From Armillaria gallica (lineage: Eukaryota; Basidiomycota; Agaricomycetes; Agaricales; Physalacriaceae): a DNA stretch of 64,000 nt. A program made the translations under genes and the position numbers. The DNA lies in contig JBANDB010000019.1 of assembly GCA_037576215.1 (NCBI GenBank), positions 1,495,501 to 1,559,500 of the forward strand. Direction: 5' to 3'. The notes below the pieces were generated by a model. It did no database searches. It worked only from the letters and a program-made list of their open reading frames with translations, and was not told the origin of the DNA. Below, piece by piece: positions 47,740 through 60,290 of this stretch; within the stretch, counting starts at the first letter, position 1, and each line of letters starts with the position of its first letter.

Positions 47740-47960
47740 TGTACTGACCTAGTCATATGGCATACATTCCTAGTCATGTTGCACATCCATGAGTCACATT
47801 GCATATCCATTCTGGGGCAGATAGTTCTGTTCTGGTATAGATGAGTCATGCTGTATGCCGTTCTAGTCATAACTAGTCCTGTTGTATGTTTTCTAGTCAT
47901 GTCAAGTCATATTGCTTGTCATTCAGTCATTCCTAGTCAGATTATGTGTGGCCTAGTCAT
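47740..47960. repeat. Degenerate CTAGTCAT repeats
   Basis: CTAGTCAT or close variants (TCAGTCAT, GAGTCA, CAAGTCAT) recur about ten times with irregular 15-35 bp spacing. Together with the hairpin array next door this looks like a repetitive non-coding element, possibly an LTR or satellite remnant. Confidence 0.5.
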
Positions 47961-49548
47961 CCTGAAAGCAATGGCTTGATTATGTGCACATGATCCTGCA
48001 CCTTCTATTTCTAGTGTTATTCTCTATGATTCCATATGAATTCAGACCTCAGTCTGACACCGCATTAGATGCCATGGTTTCTATGTCCTTCCTGCGCTGT
48101 GTCCCTCTCGCATACGTCGATTTCCCTTGCCCACAGGTACGGGAAACCTGTGGAAGGGGTCGAAAGGTCAGTAACTTTGAATAAGAACGAATTTATATCA
48201 TCCTCATACTGTTTAATTTAGAATTGGTGCCCGTCGTTTGGTGAGAAACTGATGTTGTCGAAGACGTGTATATAGTCAGCTCGTCGATATGAACTAATAG
48301 AAGTCCATGATTTAAGGTACGTATACACACTTTTTCATATCTAGCCGCCGACTGATCCTCGTGTTAGTTTTTCTTTTGAATTCTTATCTCTCGTTCCTGC
48401 AGATCACTAACTATCACTTCGCCTCGACTTATCTCGCCAACACCGGCCTTGAATGAAAGAAAAATAGGCTGCTGAAAACTCGCGCTGATGACACACTTTG
48501 AATCTCCACGTCGACGCTGTCTCTTGACTATCAAAGGGATAATAAAATGACAAAAAACTGACGTAAATCATCTTGGAAGTCTCTTGGTGATGTTCATGTC
48601 CATGTCCCCGTCGTTTGACCTGTCAAGTACCTTCCGGGCATTAACCAAGACTCCAGATACCGGTGACTTGTTCGCTCTTGTTTCCAGCGCGACCGACCTA
48701 GTCCGTCATGGATTATCCATTGTCTTCGACTCAGCCGTGAGGAGGTGAGACCGTTGAACTTGGAAATTGCTCTTCCGAATGCGTCGCTGAGCTGCATCTT
48801 CGTTGAGTGGGAGTAAAGCGACGAAGCTCAGGCGGCTCCGAAGGTAGGCTAAGAACCAGGTATGCTTTCCCATCTAAGGATTCCAAGCTCCACTCGGCGT
48901 CGCGTTAAAAGGTCCGCTTCACGAGAGATCAGAGAATGTTACCCAGTGAATTCTCATTTCTAGTCGAAAACTGAGGACTGACCGTCGCATACAGTATATT
49001 TTTAAATGTTCTGAATGGTACTAATAGCTCGTAAATCGACGCGCTTACGGGAGCCAAGGGGGCACTTTCGAAATTTCCAGGTATCCGCCTTGATATTGAG
49101 AGCTCGTCCCTTGATGTCGCTGTGTCAAACACCGGGCTCTGACAAAGTGTCAGTCAATACTTTCGCCATTGAGTATAAACTCTCTCAGGAAGGACGAAAC
49201 CAGGAGGACTATATATTATGCGAAACATGGCGACCTTAATCGCAGGCGCTGATAATTTTATAGTCAGAAAAGGAGCACAGATAAAGCCACAATGCGTCAG
49301 TCGAAAGGACATCCCTGATACTGTTGACGTTTGGATGCGAGGATTTCTCCATCCCTGTAAAGTACCAGCAGTGTTTGAGAATCATCCGGAAGAGTTTCAT
49401 GGCTGTTACTCGTCCCATACAAAGTGCGCAGTCGTAGGTGTGGGATGATTGATATCCGACTGGATTTCCTGCTCGACCGTTGGTATTGATTTTTGACTTT
49501 GCATACGTAACAGCTGGCTCACTCTTGTCCTCTGGTAGTATATGAATA
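47961..49548. other. Intergenic, nothing recognised
   Basis: Short frames on both strands (for example 48929-49132 minus and 49218-49448 plus) without known domains. Confidence 0.35.
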
Positions 49549-49826
49549 CTGTCTTCGATTGTACTATTGAAAACGTAACGCGTAACGCAGGGCCGGTTGC
49601 GTTTCTCAAAAGTGCATGTGTAACGTGTAACACGGTGGTCAGTTTCAAGTTAGAAAGTGTTACATGTATAAATTTGAAGTACCGGAATTGTAGAACAATA
49701 GCAATATTTAATTAATGCCACCCACAGTTTCCTATTTGCTGAAACGTAACGCGTAATGCTACTATCAGTTTCAATCTCAGAGATGTAACGCTGTATTGAG
49801 GGTTTCAACACTACAATCAAAGACAG
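49549..49826. mobile_element. 278-bp MITE with TA target duplication
   Basis: The left end is CTGTCTTCGATTGTA...TTGAAA and the right end, reverse-complemented, CTGTCTTTGATTGTA...TTGAAA, with three mismatches in 24 bp. TA flanks both sides (49547-49548 and 49827-49828). Inside, GTAACGCGTAA(C/T)GC occurs near both ends, a second pair of subterminal motifs. It is probably a non-autonomous Tc1/mariner-type element. Confidence 0.8.
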
Positions 49827-49828
49827 TA

Positions 49829-50114
49829 CTGACACTAGAGTCCCTCAACCTTACAATGACTATCTTTGATTGAATATATGCTATTGGCTTTTCTTGCATT
49901 GATGCATCTCCTCCACTTGTTTATCAGTATGCCATTTTTATTATCGGGCGTAGATACCAACAAATCTGACAAGGTATCTGGTAGGGTACTAGACATGAAC
50001 CATAGATGTTAAACGTGAGGATGTAAATTGAACTGGTAACCTAGTGATGGGTTCAATAGTCGTTCGAGTCGGGAATATGAACTCGTGAAGACGACCACAA
50101 AGTGTGTACCCATA
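49829..50114. other. 3' flank of the second HET gene
   Basis: AT-rich, no gene seen. Confidence 0.3.
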
Positions 50115-51800
50115 TTATGCTAGAATATTGCCTATCTCTATTCTGCCTGTGACATCAAACATTCTTCTTGCCACGTCTCCAGCCATTGTCAACACTGACA
50201 GTTTCTCGAAGCTCCTGTCCCACAGTCTTCGCCCAAGTCTTCGCCCAACTACCCACTGGACCCAGCGCTTGCGCTCAATGCGCGAATAAGATTGTGGTCC
50301 GATCAGTGTATACGTGCCTTCGGGGATAGGGTACTGGTGCACTGCAGTAATGTTGAACACGTGCTGTATCCCGTGCGCATCTTCAACAACTAACTCCCCA
50401 TATCTATGCGTTCCTGGCGAGCCTAATACAGCCAACCCCCGCACAAATCCGGTTTCAACGCAGAACCCCCAACATTGATCAACATTGTCCCATATATCCT
50501 TCCCAACCCCTGCATATATGTCCTCCCATGTATCATACTGAGACAGAGACTTCTCCATGACTTGGTCCCATGACGGTCGCCATTTTGCACCTGCATTTCC
50601 CGGTTCAGGATAAAAAAAGAACAGATCACTCTGCATGCGGTCACCGGTTGTATTCACGAAGGCTGACCATGCATCCTCGAGAGACTGGCGCTCGTAGTAT
50701 GCTGGTATTGTGGATGAGTCTTGAAGGATTGCCATCCCCGCGATCTTATCCACCGGATTCGTCGACACCCAGCGCCGCATCTCCTCCAGCACGTCAAATG
50801 TTTGGAGCCGGGAGCGTTTTAGGCCTTGCAGCTTCCGGCGAAATGTCGTCAGAACCTCAGTGTCATAGTTCCCGTCCTTGTCTGGCTTCGCGTCCAGTGG
50901 GCCATCTGGCGTAACTCCGCAAATTTCATAACCCCCCCCCCCCATCCGATCTCCTGCAGCGTCCAGGCACGATTAAACCAGCAAAGACCACTGTTGAAGT
51001 AGTCCTGGTCCACACTGAGTAGCCGCCCCAGCCCACTCAGGTAACAGTACACCTTGTTAAACTTATAGATTGAACCTATGGTGGGCACATCCAGCTTCCA
51101 CTCTTCTGCACGCAGATCCTCCCTTCGCCCTCCTTCCTGCCTTAGACAGAGCACATCCAACCACACATACTCCAAGCCCTTATTCAGCATCTCAATGCGG
51201 ATCAGGTCGAGGTTGGCATCCTTCGGAATAGGAACGGGCCATTCGTGTCCATTGATGGGAGTTCACACCTCCACGCGATCATTCTCGTCCACCCAAGCAT
51301 GTGATATCGCATGTGGAAACTTCTCGCCAGTAGTCCACATTGGTACGACACGATTCCCGTACAGATCCCAGGCACGCCGAGGATACATGTCCGGATGAAC
51401 ACTACCGTTTCCGTACACCGCCTTTCGTCGCCTCTCCTGGTCCTCAGCCTCACAACGGCGTAGTTTGTCCCAGACGGTATTCCAGTCCTCAGTGTACCAC
51501 ACTGCACGAAGACGGCTGTAGGCAGTACCAAAGTCATATTCCTTCGTGATGCAATCTTCAAGAATGGAACGTAAGGATGGGGTGTTTATGGTGTACAATG
51601 TTCCGAGGAGGGAGTTGAGTCGGTCTAAGAGGCATGGGACACCGAACTTAGCGCAGGGAATGTTGGCGAGGGAGGCCGGTATCACAGGTGTTCTGCCAGT
51701 GTAGATCCGTTGTAATGGAACGATGATCTCCTCCGCTTGGTCGATCTCAGTGCGGGCGGAGATTGTCACCTCGGGGAGCTTTGCATAGTAGAGATGTTAT
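50115..51800 (-). pseudogene. HET-domain gene, dead by one stop and one frameshift
   Basis: Minus-strand pieces in order: 51800-51266 (LPEVTISARTEIDQAEEIIV to PHAISHAWVDENDRVEV), 51262-50945 (TPINGHEWPVPIPKDANLDL, LEYVWLDVLCLRQEGGR, CWFNRAWTLQEIG) and 50943-50115 (YEICGVTPDGPLD to the end). Homology is contiguous apart from two lesions. The first is TGA at 51265-51263, where the sister copy has TGG (Trp) before TPIN. The second is a run of 12 G (50943 to 50932) after QEIGW; 10 or 13 G would keep the frame. Upstream of LPEV an in-frame stop is met at once, so the first exon or its acceptor is lost. HET domains trigger incompatibility reactions in fungi. The rest of the protein, about 550 residues, reads cleanly. 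Confidence 0.88.
50932..50943. other. C12 homopolymer causing the HET frameshift
   Basis: Twelve C on the plus strand. The sister gene has the mixed sequence coding for G-S-E-G at this place. Such a tract is prone to slippage, and sequencing or assembly could miscount it. Confidence 0.9.
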
Positions 51801-52307
51801 TAAGTGTTCTTTTTCTGCTTTAAGACATACTTACTAATATGTAGTGTTTCATTTTCGTAGCCAGTCCGCCGACCAGGATTCGGTAGCCTTCTCAATTGGA
51901 CTGTCAGTCAGACGGATAACGAGTCACTAGTCAAGGCACAAGAGCCTCGAATTTGACAGAATATATAGTCATCACATGATAGATCACACCTTTAAGCCAC
52001 TGACAGTAGGCCTACGCGCCGTAATCCGTATACGTATCGAGCACAAAGCGATGCAAGGGATACCGTAAATTATGGAAGTAACTTGTTGATGGTCGTACCT
52101 GGGGGGCAGCGCTTCAAGGGAGGAATGCTCATTTCTGATAGCTGCTGTATCATGTGCACAGAGATCCGTTATCATTGGTTATATTAACGTATACGCCTGC
52201 AACCAATACAGCCCTGTGACTTGGCTGTAACGCTCGGGATTTTACTGACCAAAGGCGTCAGCGAAAGGTGGTGTATGATCAGTAACGGATGATGGCCCGA
52301 TCCGATG
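51801..52307. other. Intergenic left of the hAT-like element
   Basis: No gene recognised. TAACGCTCGG at about 52228 recurs at about 53031, inside the right end of the element. Confidence 0.35.
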
Positions 52308-52315
52308 GTTAGACT

Positions 52316-53074
52316 GGGTACCGGCAACCCCCGGTTCTGGAACGTGAGCTGAGTAAGCGCCTTTTTGGGCCTTCCGGCGGCAAATCCCTTCCGTATTTGT
52401 CCATGACCATCCGTACTCTTCATTTGGGACCTGTACAGTGTATGCAATGCATGCCTCCATTAAATAATGTTACAAGGAATCCTAATCATGGCAGTAATCT
52501 TCTCCTTTTGTTAATATACATGGCATCTTTGCAACCATTGTGTCTCTCTCTCATAGCTTGGAGAATAAGGCTGCTATACTTATTGCCATATTTCCTTGAC
52601 TTGATTATCCTAAAGTGTTGATATATTAACTCCCGCTCGTTTACACCTTAAATGATGTGTTTGGTAACAATTAAACACCTTCAACCGTGACAAAATTGGT
52701 ACCATGTAACTGTTTGTACATATTTGTACCCTGAAGTTATGCACCTTGTATAGGCTTCCACAGAGTCGAAGCTGCTCCAAAAAACACAGGAGATGTCTTT
52801 CCTAACTAAAATACATGTATTCTTCGAGACAAAAGTGAAATTTTCATTCTGAAATCATGATAAACTTCACCAAAATCAAGGAAAATGATGTAAATCAAAC
52901 AAAGTGCCTCGAAGAATACATGTAGAATTTTATTCCGAGTAAATTGTTCCAGCAAAACTAGAGCTGAATCTTGCTCCTTCGACCCACAGTAGGTGCATCC
53001 ATAAAACACGGGTATTCCGGTCCATTTTTGGTAACGCTCGGAGTCCGAATTTAGCAGGGGGTTGCCGGTACCCA
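52316..53074. mobile_element. 759-bp TIR element with 8-bp TSD
   Basis: The left end is GGGTACCGGCAACCCCC and the right end is its exact inverse plus one A. GTTAGACT flanks both sides (52308-52315 and 53075-53082). The 8-bp duplication suggests a non-autonomous hAT-type element. Inside, ACATGTATTCTTCGAG (52813-52828) and its exact inverse (52908-52923) could form a 16-bp stem across 79 bases. No coding frame of note. Confidence 0.85.
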
Positions 53075-53082
53075 GTTAGACT

Positions 53083-53420
53083 AGGAGGACTACGAAGGAG
53101 GGAATACGGTGTTGACGAGGGAAAAGTAGTAAAGGTTCAGGTATGACGCGTGACGGCGCAAGGCTGTAATGGAGAAGCCAAATCGAAAGCAACGTGTCTT
53201 GCAGACCCCGAATCCCACGGTGATTGGCAATCTGCTCTAGGATGAGGCGAGGTTGACTGATTCTCGTATAGGTCGCTGACGGATGCCGTAAATTGACGTT
53301 CACCATGGTAAGCTCGAGGTAGCAAAGTAAACGCTGAGATGACTTCTGCAGCTCGCTGGACCAGAATTCGAAGCACTGCGAATCTAGTAGATGGTCTATG
53401 ACAATGCATAGCACTAAACC
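53083..53420 (-). pseudogene. Possible further copy of a decayed gene family
   Basis: The minus frame 53414 to 53076 (112 codons) and the start of the segment (GAAGGAGGGAATACGG) resemble, weakly, blocks at 7.37 and 35.6 kb. The 759-bp element inserted at its end. No domain recognised. Confidence 0.25.
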
Positions 53421-55389
53421 AGCGAGTCGGATATGAACCGTGGCTTTTCCTCGTGTGCGGAGCTACGCGCGCCGCGGAGGTAGTGAGTCCGATCTCGGCG
53501 GTGTTGGGTTATGGCGCTCGAATGTTCGGCACGAATCGGTTTGGCGCAAAAGTTGACCATCTCAAATCTCTGTCATCGTGGGTAGCAAAGGTGTGCAGAA
53601 AGTTTCGCTGTTATTCCTGTTGACAATATTGGAGGAGGAAAGATGATTGACTTACGGAAAACACTACGGCAGCATCAGTACTGAATGGTTTGTCAACGAA
53701 CGTGGGTGCTTACGGTCATCTAAAGATGATGCAGGGGAAATCGCCGTAACGAGCCAGGATCTACTAGGGTCAATCCTTCATAGGACGGCATACAGTCGGG
53801 ACCCTATGCACTTGATCAATCTCGGAGTCTGAATAGCTATCAGAAACCTGCCGTAAAAAAGGTTTCAGATGCCAGGAACATACCTTTGGACATCGCATTT
53901 GCATCTGTAATGAGAATACACAGTAAAGTCAAGCATGCTGTCATCAGCGCAGACACCTTGGAGTCCGCGAACCCCTTGTTCCTCTGAACACGGATAACAA
54001 TGTCTGGACATAAGATATCGGTCAGATCAACAAGCCAAAATTCATTACGTCTGACTTATGGAAGATACGCCCACCGTAGAAATAGGCGCCCACTAGATTA
54101 AACAGTCGTCTACAAAGGATATCAAGCAATATTACACTTACAACTGTACATGAACCGAAGAAAACTGTTCTTCCTCAAGTGGCTGGACGCGCTGTATAAT
54201 GTTATCCATCTATACGTTCGAATTGACCACCCATGGTTGGTATATCATCCTGCGCGTCTTTTTCCAAACGGATCCAGCTTAAGTCGCTCCACATTGGTGG
54301 TCCTCTGGCACCTACTGCTCTCAGTAGCTATTCGAGCAGGTTACGAACCACTAAGTGATCAGAACGCTTTAGTTTTCCAGGATCCTGTTGCTCGACGATG
54401 GACCCTCGTGATAAGTTTTAGTCACCGTACCAGAGCTTTCAATAGCAATACCGCACCTTGATCATCGTGTGCACATGCCCTCGTTTCTCTGGTATTCGCG
54501 AAAACAGGTGGACACCGGGACCTTAACAAGGTTGCGTTAAATGAGAAGAAGGGCTTGCGATATATACAGTACCTTCGAAGCAAGTGACCGGTGTATTGAA
54601 CGTATCTTTACTCCAGCTGTACACATCTGCGATGCAAGCTGAATTCAATCAGCAATAAGCATACTAGATGGGAGAGATCACCTACTAATGTCATTACAAG
54701 TTCGTCAGAGAATGATTTCCCATGTTCTTGCGCGCGAACCTAACCGAAAATAGACATCACGGCTGAAAGCGAGGATTACATTGGCTGGTGGACATAACGG
54801 GATCGATGGTCCCAACTGGTTCTGGAAGAGATGCAGCAGATATCGTGATCCACGCGAAAAAGCTAACACTAGGATGAAAGGATCGTTCAAAAGAAGAGTA
54901 CACACGCTTACTAGTGCGAGGCCTTCGAAATTCCTACGTCACTAATCTAGTCCGCCCCGTGGGCTATAACTAATGACTCTTAGAAGCTCTAAACATGATC
55001 GTGACCTAGTTGTATGCACATCGGAGAGGAGGTAACCTGTTCAATGCTAAGTGATATATGTAGATGAAAAGGAAAATACATACCATATTCAAATGAGAAA
55101 CCATGGAACTGGCTTCAAAAAAAAACATCAATCTGTATATCTTTGCGACTTTGTTACGATCGTTTGGTGGTTTCCGTCGTGTAGAATCTGGGTACCTGTG
55201 TGAGTTATGCTTGAGGAGATTAACCAGTGACCGTACCCTTGCTGGAGGCGGGTGGTGCTTGGTGTAAAATATCTCGCTGTCCTCGATATACATGTCGAAA
55301 CAGAAAAGGATAACAGGGTACGACTTCTGCGTTCTGCGTGGGTCGCTAAATGTGGCCTGTTATTCTAATTCTAATGAAAATAAAATCCC
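53421..55389. other. 2 kb without a recognisable gene
   Basis: Plus frame 54150-54461 (103 codons, MNRRKLFFLKWLDALYNVIH) and plus frame 53647-53832 are the longest. Neither has a known domain. Confidence 0.35.
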
Positions 55390-58300
55390 CATTAGCTGCG
55401 AAGAGTCCTCCGAGCTCCGTATCGGACACATCGTTTCAACGGAGTGAGGTCTGTCCATACGAAGCTTCTGCTTTGCCCTCTTCAAATTGAGAAGCGATAG
55501 GAAGGAATAGTCCTGAGACGTCCATGGAATTCACTTCCGAAGAATAGGTTCTAATCTGGTCGTTATGTTGAGGAGGTCACGATGACGAATGGTCAATGAT
55601 TACTCACAAGATGGATGGATTACAAGTAGCACAAGGGTTTCTTTTGACTGTACAAAATAGAATGATGAGCACTTGCCATCAAATGAAGGACCAGCGTACC
55701 AGAATATGAAGGTTCCGCGCTCACGACTTTCTATAAGGCCATTGTCGTGCTAGACGAAAACTCAAAGAAGTAAGTCCCGTTTGAAGCTCGATTGGCGTGG
55801 TGTTCATGACGCATGACGGTCGCAAGTCTTTGCCACTGTCCTTAATGACGGTGATACAGAGGTGAAGCGCTGGGTTACGATTCGGCTCTTAGATTTCGGA
55901 TGTCTGGCCCGCAGCAACCCACACCCTCTCGAAGCCTGGATAGTGGTTCCTTGCAGACCTCTGCAGTCGTCCAATCAAGGTCGAGGATCCTCAAAAACTG
56001 ACTTAAACCTGGTGATGTCACTGACGGTAAGGCGTCTCCAAATATTCAAACCCTGACGATATTGTATGGATAATAGATGGGCATACAAAGAGTCACTATG
56101 ATGACTCTTAACTGTATCAGCATCAGACATGAATAGTTCCTCAGAGAAGGGTAAGCGCTTACGGTAGACATCGTCCAGAATAGATGCTGTACATGTCGCC
56201 ACGTCAACTGGGAAAAACATCCCAATCCTCCTGAGATTGATACGGAGGACGACGCAGTGCCATCACCGCATTCCAGGACCCTAATGATACGACTTCTTGT
56301 TGAAAGCGGCTATTACTTATTCACACAGACGTGATATCAAAGCCGATTCATCGATTCATCCCCATAATCCGGCGAAGAAATAATCCACGGATGCCCACGT
56401 CTGAACAAAGGCAAGTTAAGATCAGTGAATACTCCAAGTCGAGAAGATGGAAAACTTACAGATATGCATGACAATATAATGTAGCCGCAACGGAACTGAA
56501 TAGAAATGCCCTAAGTATACAACAACACCGCACGCTAGAGATGGACTGATACAAGGGCACCTTGTAAAGCGATCATCCGGCGTGTCCATAAGTGCAGACC
56601 AGTCCACTCCATCGCTAGAGTCGTGGGCCAAGCAAAGATATCGACATTCGAACTAGCGTGGTTAAGGAGGGGGCCCTTGTTGGATTTATGCGCCAGAAGA
56701 TTTTACGTCATTGATGGCATAGGCGCTTAGAAAATTGAGTGCACTGAAAACAGCTTTAGCAATAGCAAAGAGACGAACAGAAGGGCAGGCCAACCTCGTT
56801 CAATATTTTGGATACGACTGTAGGGAGTGGTCATGATGGTGGGCTTCTCCGACAATCGAGAGATTTGTGGATGTCGAATCTTTGCCGGTGTATTCAGAAC
56901 CTGCGAAAAGGTTGGTAAAACGATATTGGAAGGATTACGACATAACACGTACGAGCACCGGTGAAAGATCCGTAGTGTGGCACGGTGTTGTTCTTTGCTT
57001 CTTCTTGGCCATTGTGTAGCGTCGAAATTGTGTTATAGGGAGCGGTGTCAGGCTTCGCAGTTCTGGCTGTATTTGTGTATTGAGAGAGGACTCGATTCAC
57101 ATATATTGAACAAGTGCGCACCGATTGGACGCATCTAAGATGATACTCGAGTCATTTCACTACAGCCGAAGTCGCCGCTCGCCGTGTACATCGAATACAA
57201 GGTACGTTTTATCAAATCCTCTGTTTGTGCTGTATTAGGAGAATATGGACTGGCCGCAGAAGCAAAGATGCACAAACTGTCGGTAAACCCTCTGCTGTAA
57301 AGACTGGATCTTGATTCTGTATTTTCTCGTCACTGTACAGTTGAGTTGCCAACGGTAACACAATCCTAGATATATTCGCACTCAGAGATGCTACTTCCAC
57401 ATCTGTGAGAAGGTAAACATAAAGTCATAGCGAGGACGTACTAGATGACACTCCGTGAGGCGGAATTTTAATTTTCTCAAGGGCGAATAGCTGTAAAAGA
57501 ATAAACAATATGCTTGGAGATGGCTGAGGAAACGCACGAATAATTGGGGACCACTCCCGTCATCGTCCTCTAGGCGTACACATCTCTCCATTCCCTCTCA
57601 CGGACTGCACCCCGCGTCTTTGTAAATATCTCACCACCCGCTTCGTCTTGAATTTATCATGGCTCGAAAATAGGCGGAACACATACCTCCAGTAATATTG
57701 TTGTACGCCCTATCTCCCTTCCAGGGCTTTCTAACACTGCATCATCCAGAAAGGGGCGGCCAATGCACTCTCCCTTGCGCCTCCTTGCCAATATCTTCCT
57801 TGAAATTCGATGTGTTTGTATAGGCAGCAACCGACAGTCCGACTTTGCTTGTGGATTCATCAACGTACAGCTGCTTTGAGGTGGACTCGCACAGCTACTC
57901 GAAAGGGTTGGTGCGTAAGCATTCGTTGCTACCGATCAAAACAAGAGAAGTCGATGTGCTAGATGAGCGTCAGAGTTGATCCAAGGATTTGATAGTGGTG
58001 TCCGCGTCAGAGTCGTCGGACCTGGAGTTACTGAAATGATCGGACCACTCGGCTCTTCATTTCTGCCATGACGTATTTGACAATGGACACCATTACTGTC
58101 CTGGTCTGTGCATTTCAGGCACGCCCTTTGGTGCTCCTAGACGTTTTGTACTCTGAAGTGATTTTGGCTGCTTGTCAGGCTCTGCGTAATTGTCCTATGC
58201 ACAAGGAGCTGGGCCGAGAGTCAGATCATTTGCGTTCATGTGACCACCGCCTTTCCGATGCAACGTGCCAGCTGCATCGCCGACGTTCTGTCCATGCTAG

Positions 58301-59040
58301 ATACGTGAAAACTCACATGAATTCCTACCGTCGCCTAGAGGACGCTATTGGTACCTTTTCTTGCCATACTTAGCGAGGTTCATTTTGCTGAATGCGAATA
58401 TTATAGCTCACATCGCCTTTATCGTGTTTATTCTCTTGTTTTCGGTCGGGACATATCGAGAACCGATCACTGCTCCTCCCCGTCAACAACTGTGACCTTG
58501 AGGTCAGACAGGACTTCGAGATAGCTTGCAAGTAGAACAAGAGTCGGCTTCAGGCGGTGTGGCGGTATTTATTTCGATGCTGCTTGACCTCGCTAAGAAT
58601 GTTTTCCTCATTTAGATCAATATCAGCCTGTCATATTAGACTGTACGATGGGTCATTGCGATACCTCGGTACATCTTTGGCGACAATAGGCATACTTGTT
58701 GAGAAATCAACATCAACCTCGAAAGCACTCATTAGAATCGAGTGCGTATCGGTATTTTCTTTTCTTCTCATTGCGTCTCACGGTCATACCATCAAGTTAT
58801 CATGTCATTCTCGTCCCCGGGGAAGAAATGCGCCACAGACACCAGCTTTCAGATGTACGTATCATGGACACAGTCTCGGTAGTATCATGATAGCTAATCC
58901 TCTTGTTAGGTTAAAACGCTAGTCATCCATCATCCTTTCTAGCAATCGCTTGAAGTTACTGTCCCTGCTCCAAAATTGGCTTCGACCGAATAACAACGGA
59001 GGAATGATCTCGACGGTTTGGGATACACTTCAGCTTCAGT
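55390..59040. repeat. Segmental duplication, copy B (copy A at 7.9-11.0 kb)
   Basis: Same block order and orientation as copy A, moderately diverged. About 300 bp at 57545-57860 have no match in A: A continues from GAAACGCACGA straight into the sequence that B resumes after the extra piece. Further small insertions lie near 58200-58550. Minus-strand remnants correspond frame for frame in places (YAINDV, and MRTCSIYVNRVLSQY against MRTCSVFIYQVLSQY), so a protein-coding ancestor is likely. Both copies have stops and indels. Confidence 0.75.
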
Positions 59041-60290
59041 GTCATCTTTATCTTCGGGCCCCTCCTGGAGCTCGCTTGCAGATATCACCCCCTTGCCGGC
59101 TACACACAGTGACCATAGTCACTCTTCCGTCGACTATGCCTCCCGGCCATCACATGAACTCGACGTGTTCATTTCAGCTTGTTAATGCTTCTGGGAGTAT
59201 ATACCCGCAGTAGAGATGAGAGGTTTTGGACGTCCGTTTCTTGTACGTACGGCGTGCATTCTCAGCCGTAGTCCTATAAATAAATTTCTCATTAGGCATT
59301 TCAGCCAAATGCGACATGCTCAACAATGTATCAGTCGACCTCTGCTTTGCGAGAAAGGAGGAGTGAACTCCGGCCTCGAGCCATCAACTGTATCAGATCT
59401 ACCGCTCTAAAACCAAGTGGTCCCTTATCCAACCACCTGCCTGACGCTATCGGGAACTATTCCTTCTGGCTGTCACGTATGTTCATCAACATGCTCATCT
59501 CATTCCGATGATCTTTCTGGTTCCACCTCTTTATGCTGCCTTTTGATTGAGATACTGAGAATCTCAATGAAATGGCCCTCCATTATGGTTGCTAGAAAAA
59601 TTATTATCTCCGTCAGGGCAGGCTTCCCGGGGATAAAGCATGTTTCTGGGATCAATCCTTCAAGGGATACGGTGGTGACTCGACCATTCACATCGTCGAG
59701 GTACGCCAACACCGTTTATTTGACTTTAGATGCTCATATCGACAATTAAGAGGGCCTGTGGTTTCTTTGATATTCCAATTTCTTCGCAACGCTTCTTTAA
59801 TGGGAGCGAAAAGAGATGGAAAAGGGTATGTGTCTACTTTGTCCCATCCGCTCATTCCTCAATGAGAAACCGATGGTGGATAAAGCATGGGACGCTCATG
59901 CAGTCACGTCATGGTGATTGTTTGAGGTGGACGAGAACACAATCCCTGGTACGCACGTCATGCTTCCTCTGTGTAACGTAATAACTTATGTTGGTGTTCG
60001 TTATCCAGCTAAACATAACACGCTATTTCCTGATGATCCTTGTTGCGGCCTCAGTACTCAGTCCTTAGCCGCTCAGAAATTCCATTCAATGTCTTAAATT
60101 AGAATATATTCGACAGTCCATGATGAACTTTGGCTTCTGCACTTCTCCCGAGATATCAGAAACAATGCACTCAGTGCCTGGGAAAGATTGGTAAACATTC
60201 AGCTTCTACATCGCCTGCTCCTTGCTTATCGTCATTCGTATAACATTGGACATCTGCATCTATCCATCTCTCTACTCCTCGATAGAGCTA
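59041..60290. other. Right flank of the duplicated block
   Basis: Overlapping short plus frames (59216-59981) without recognised domains. Whether the duplication extends into this part is unclear. Confidence 0.3.
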
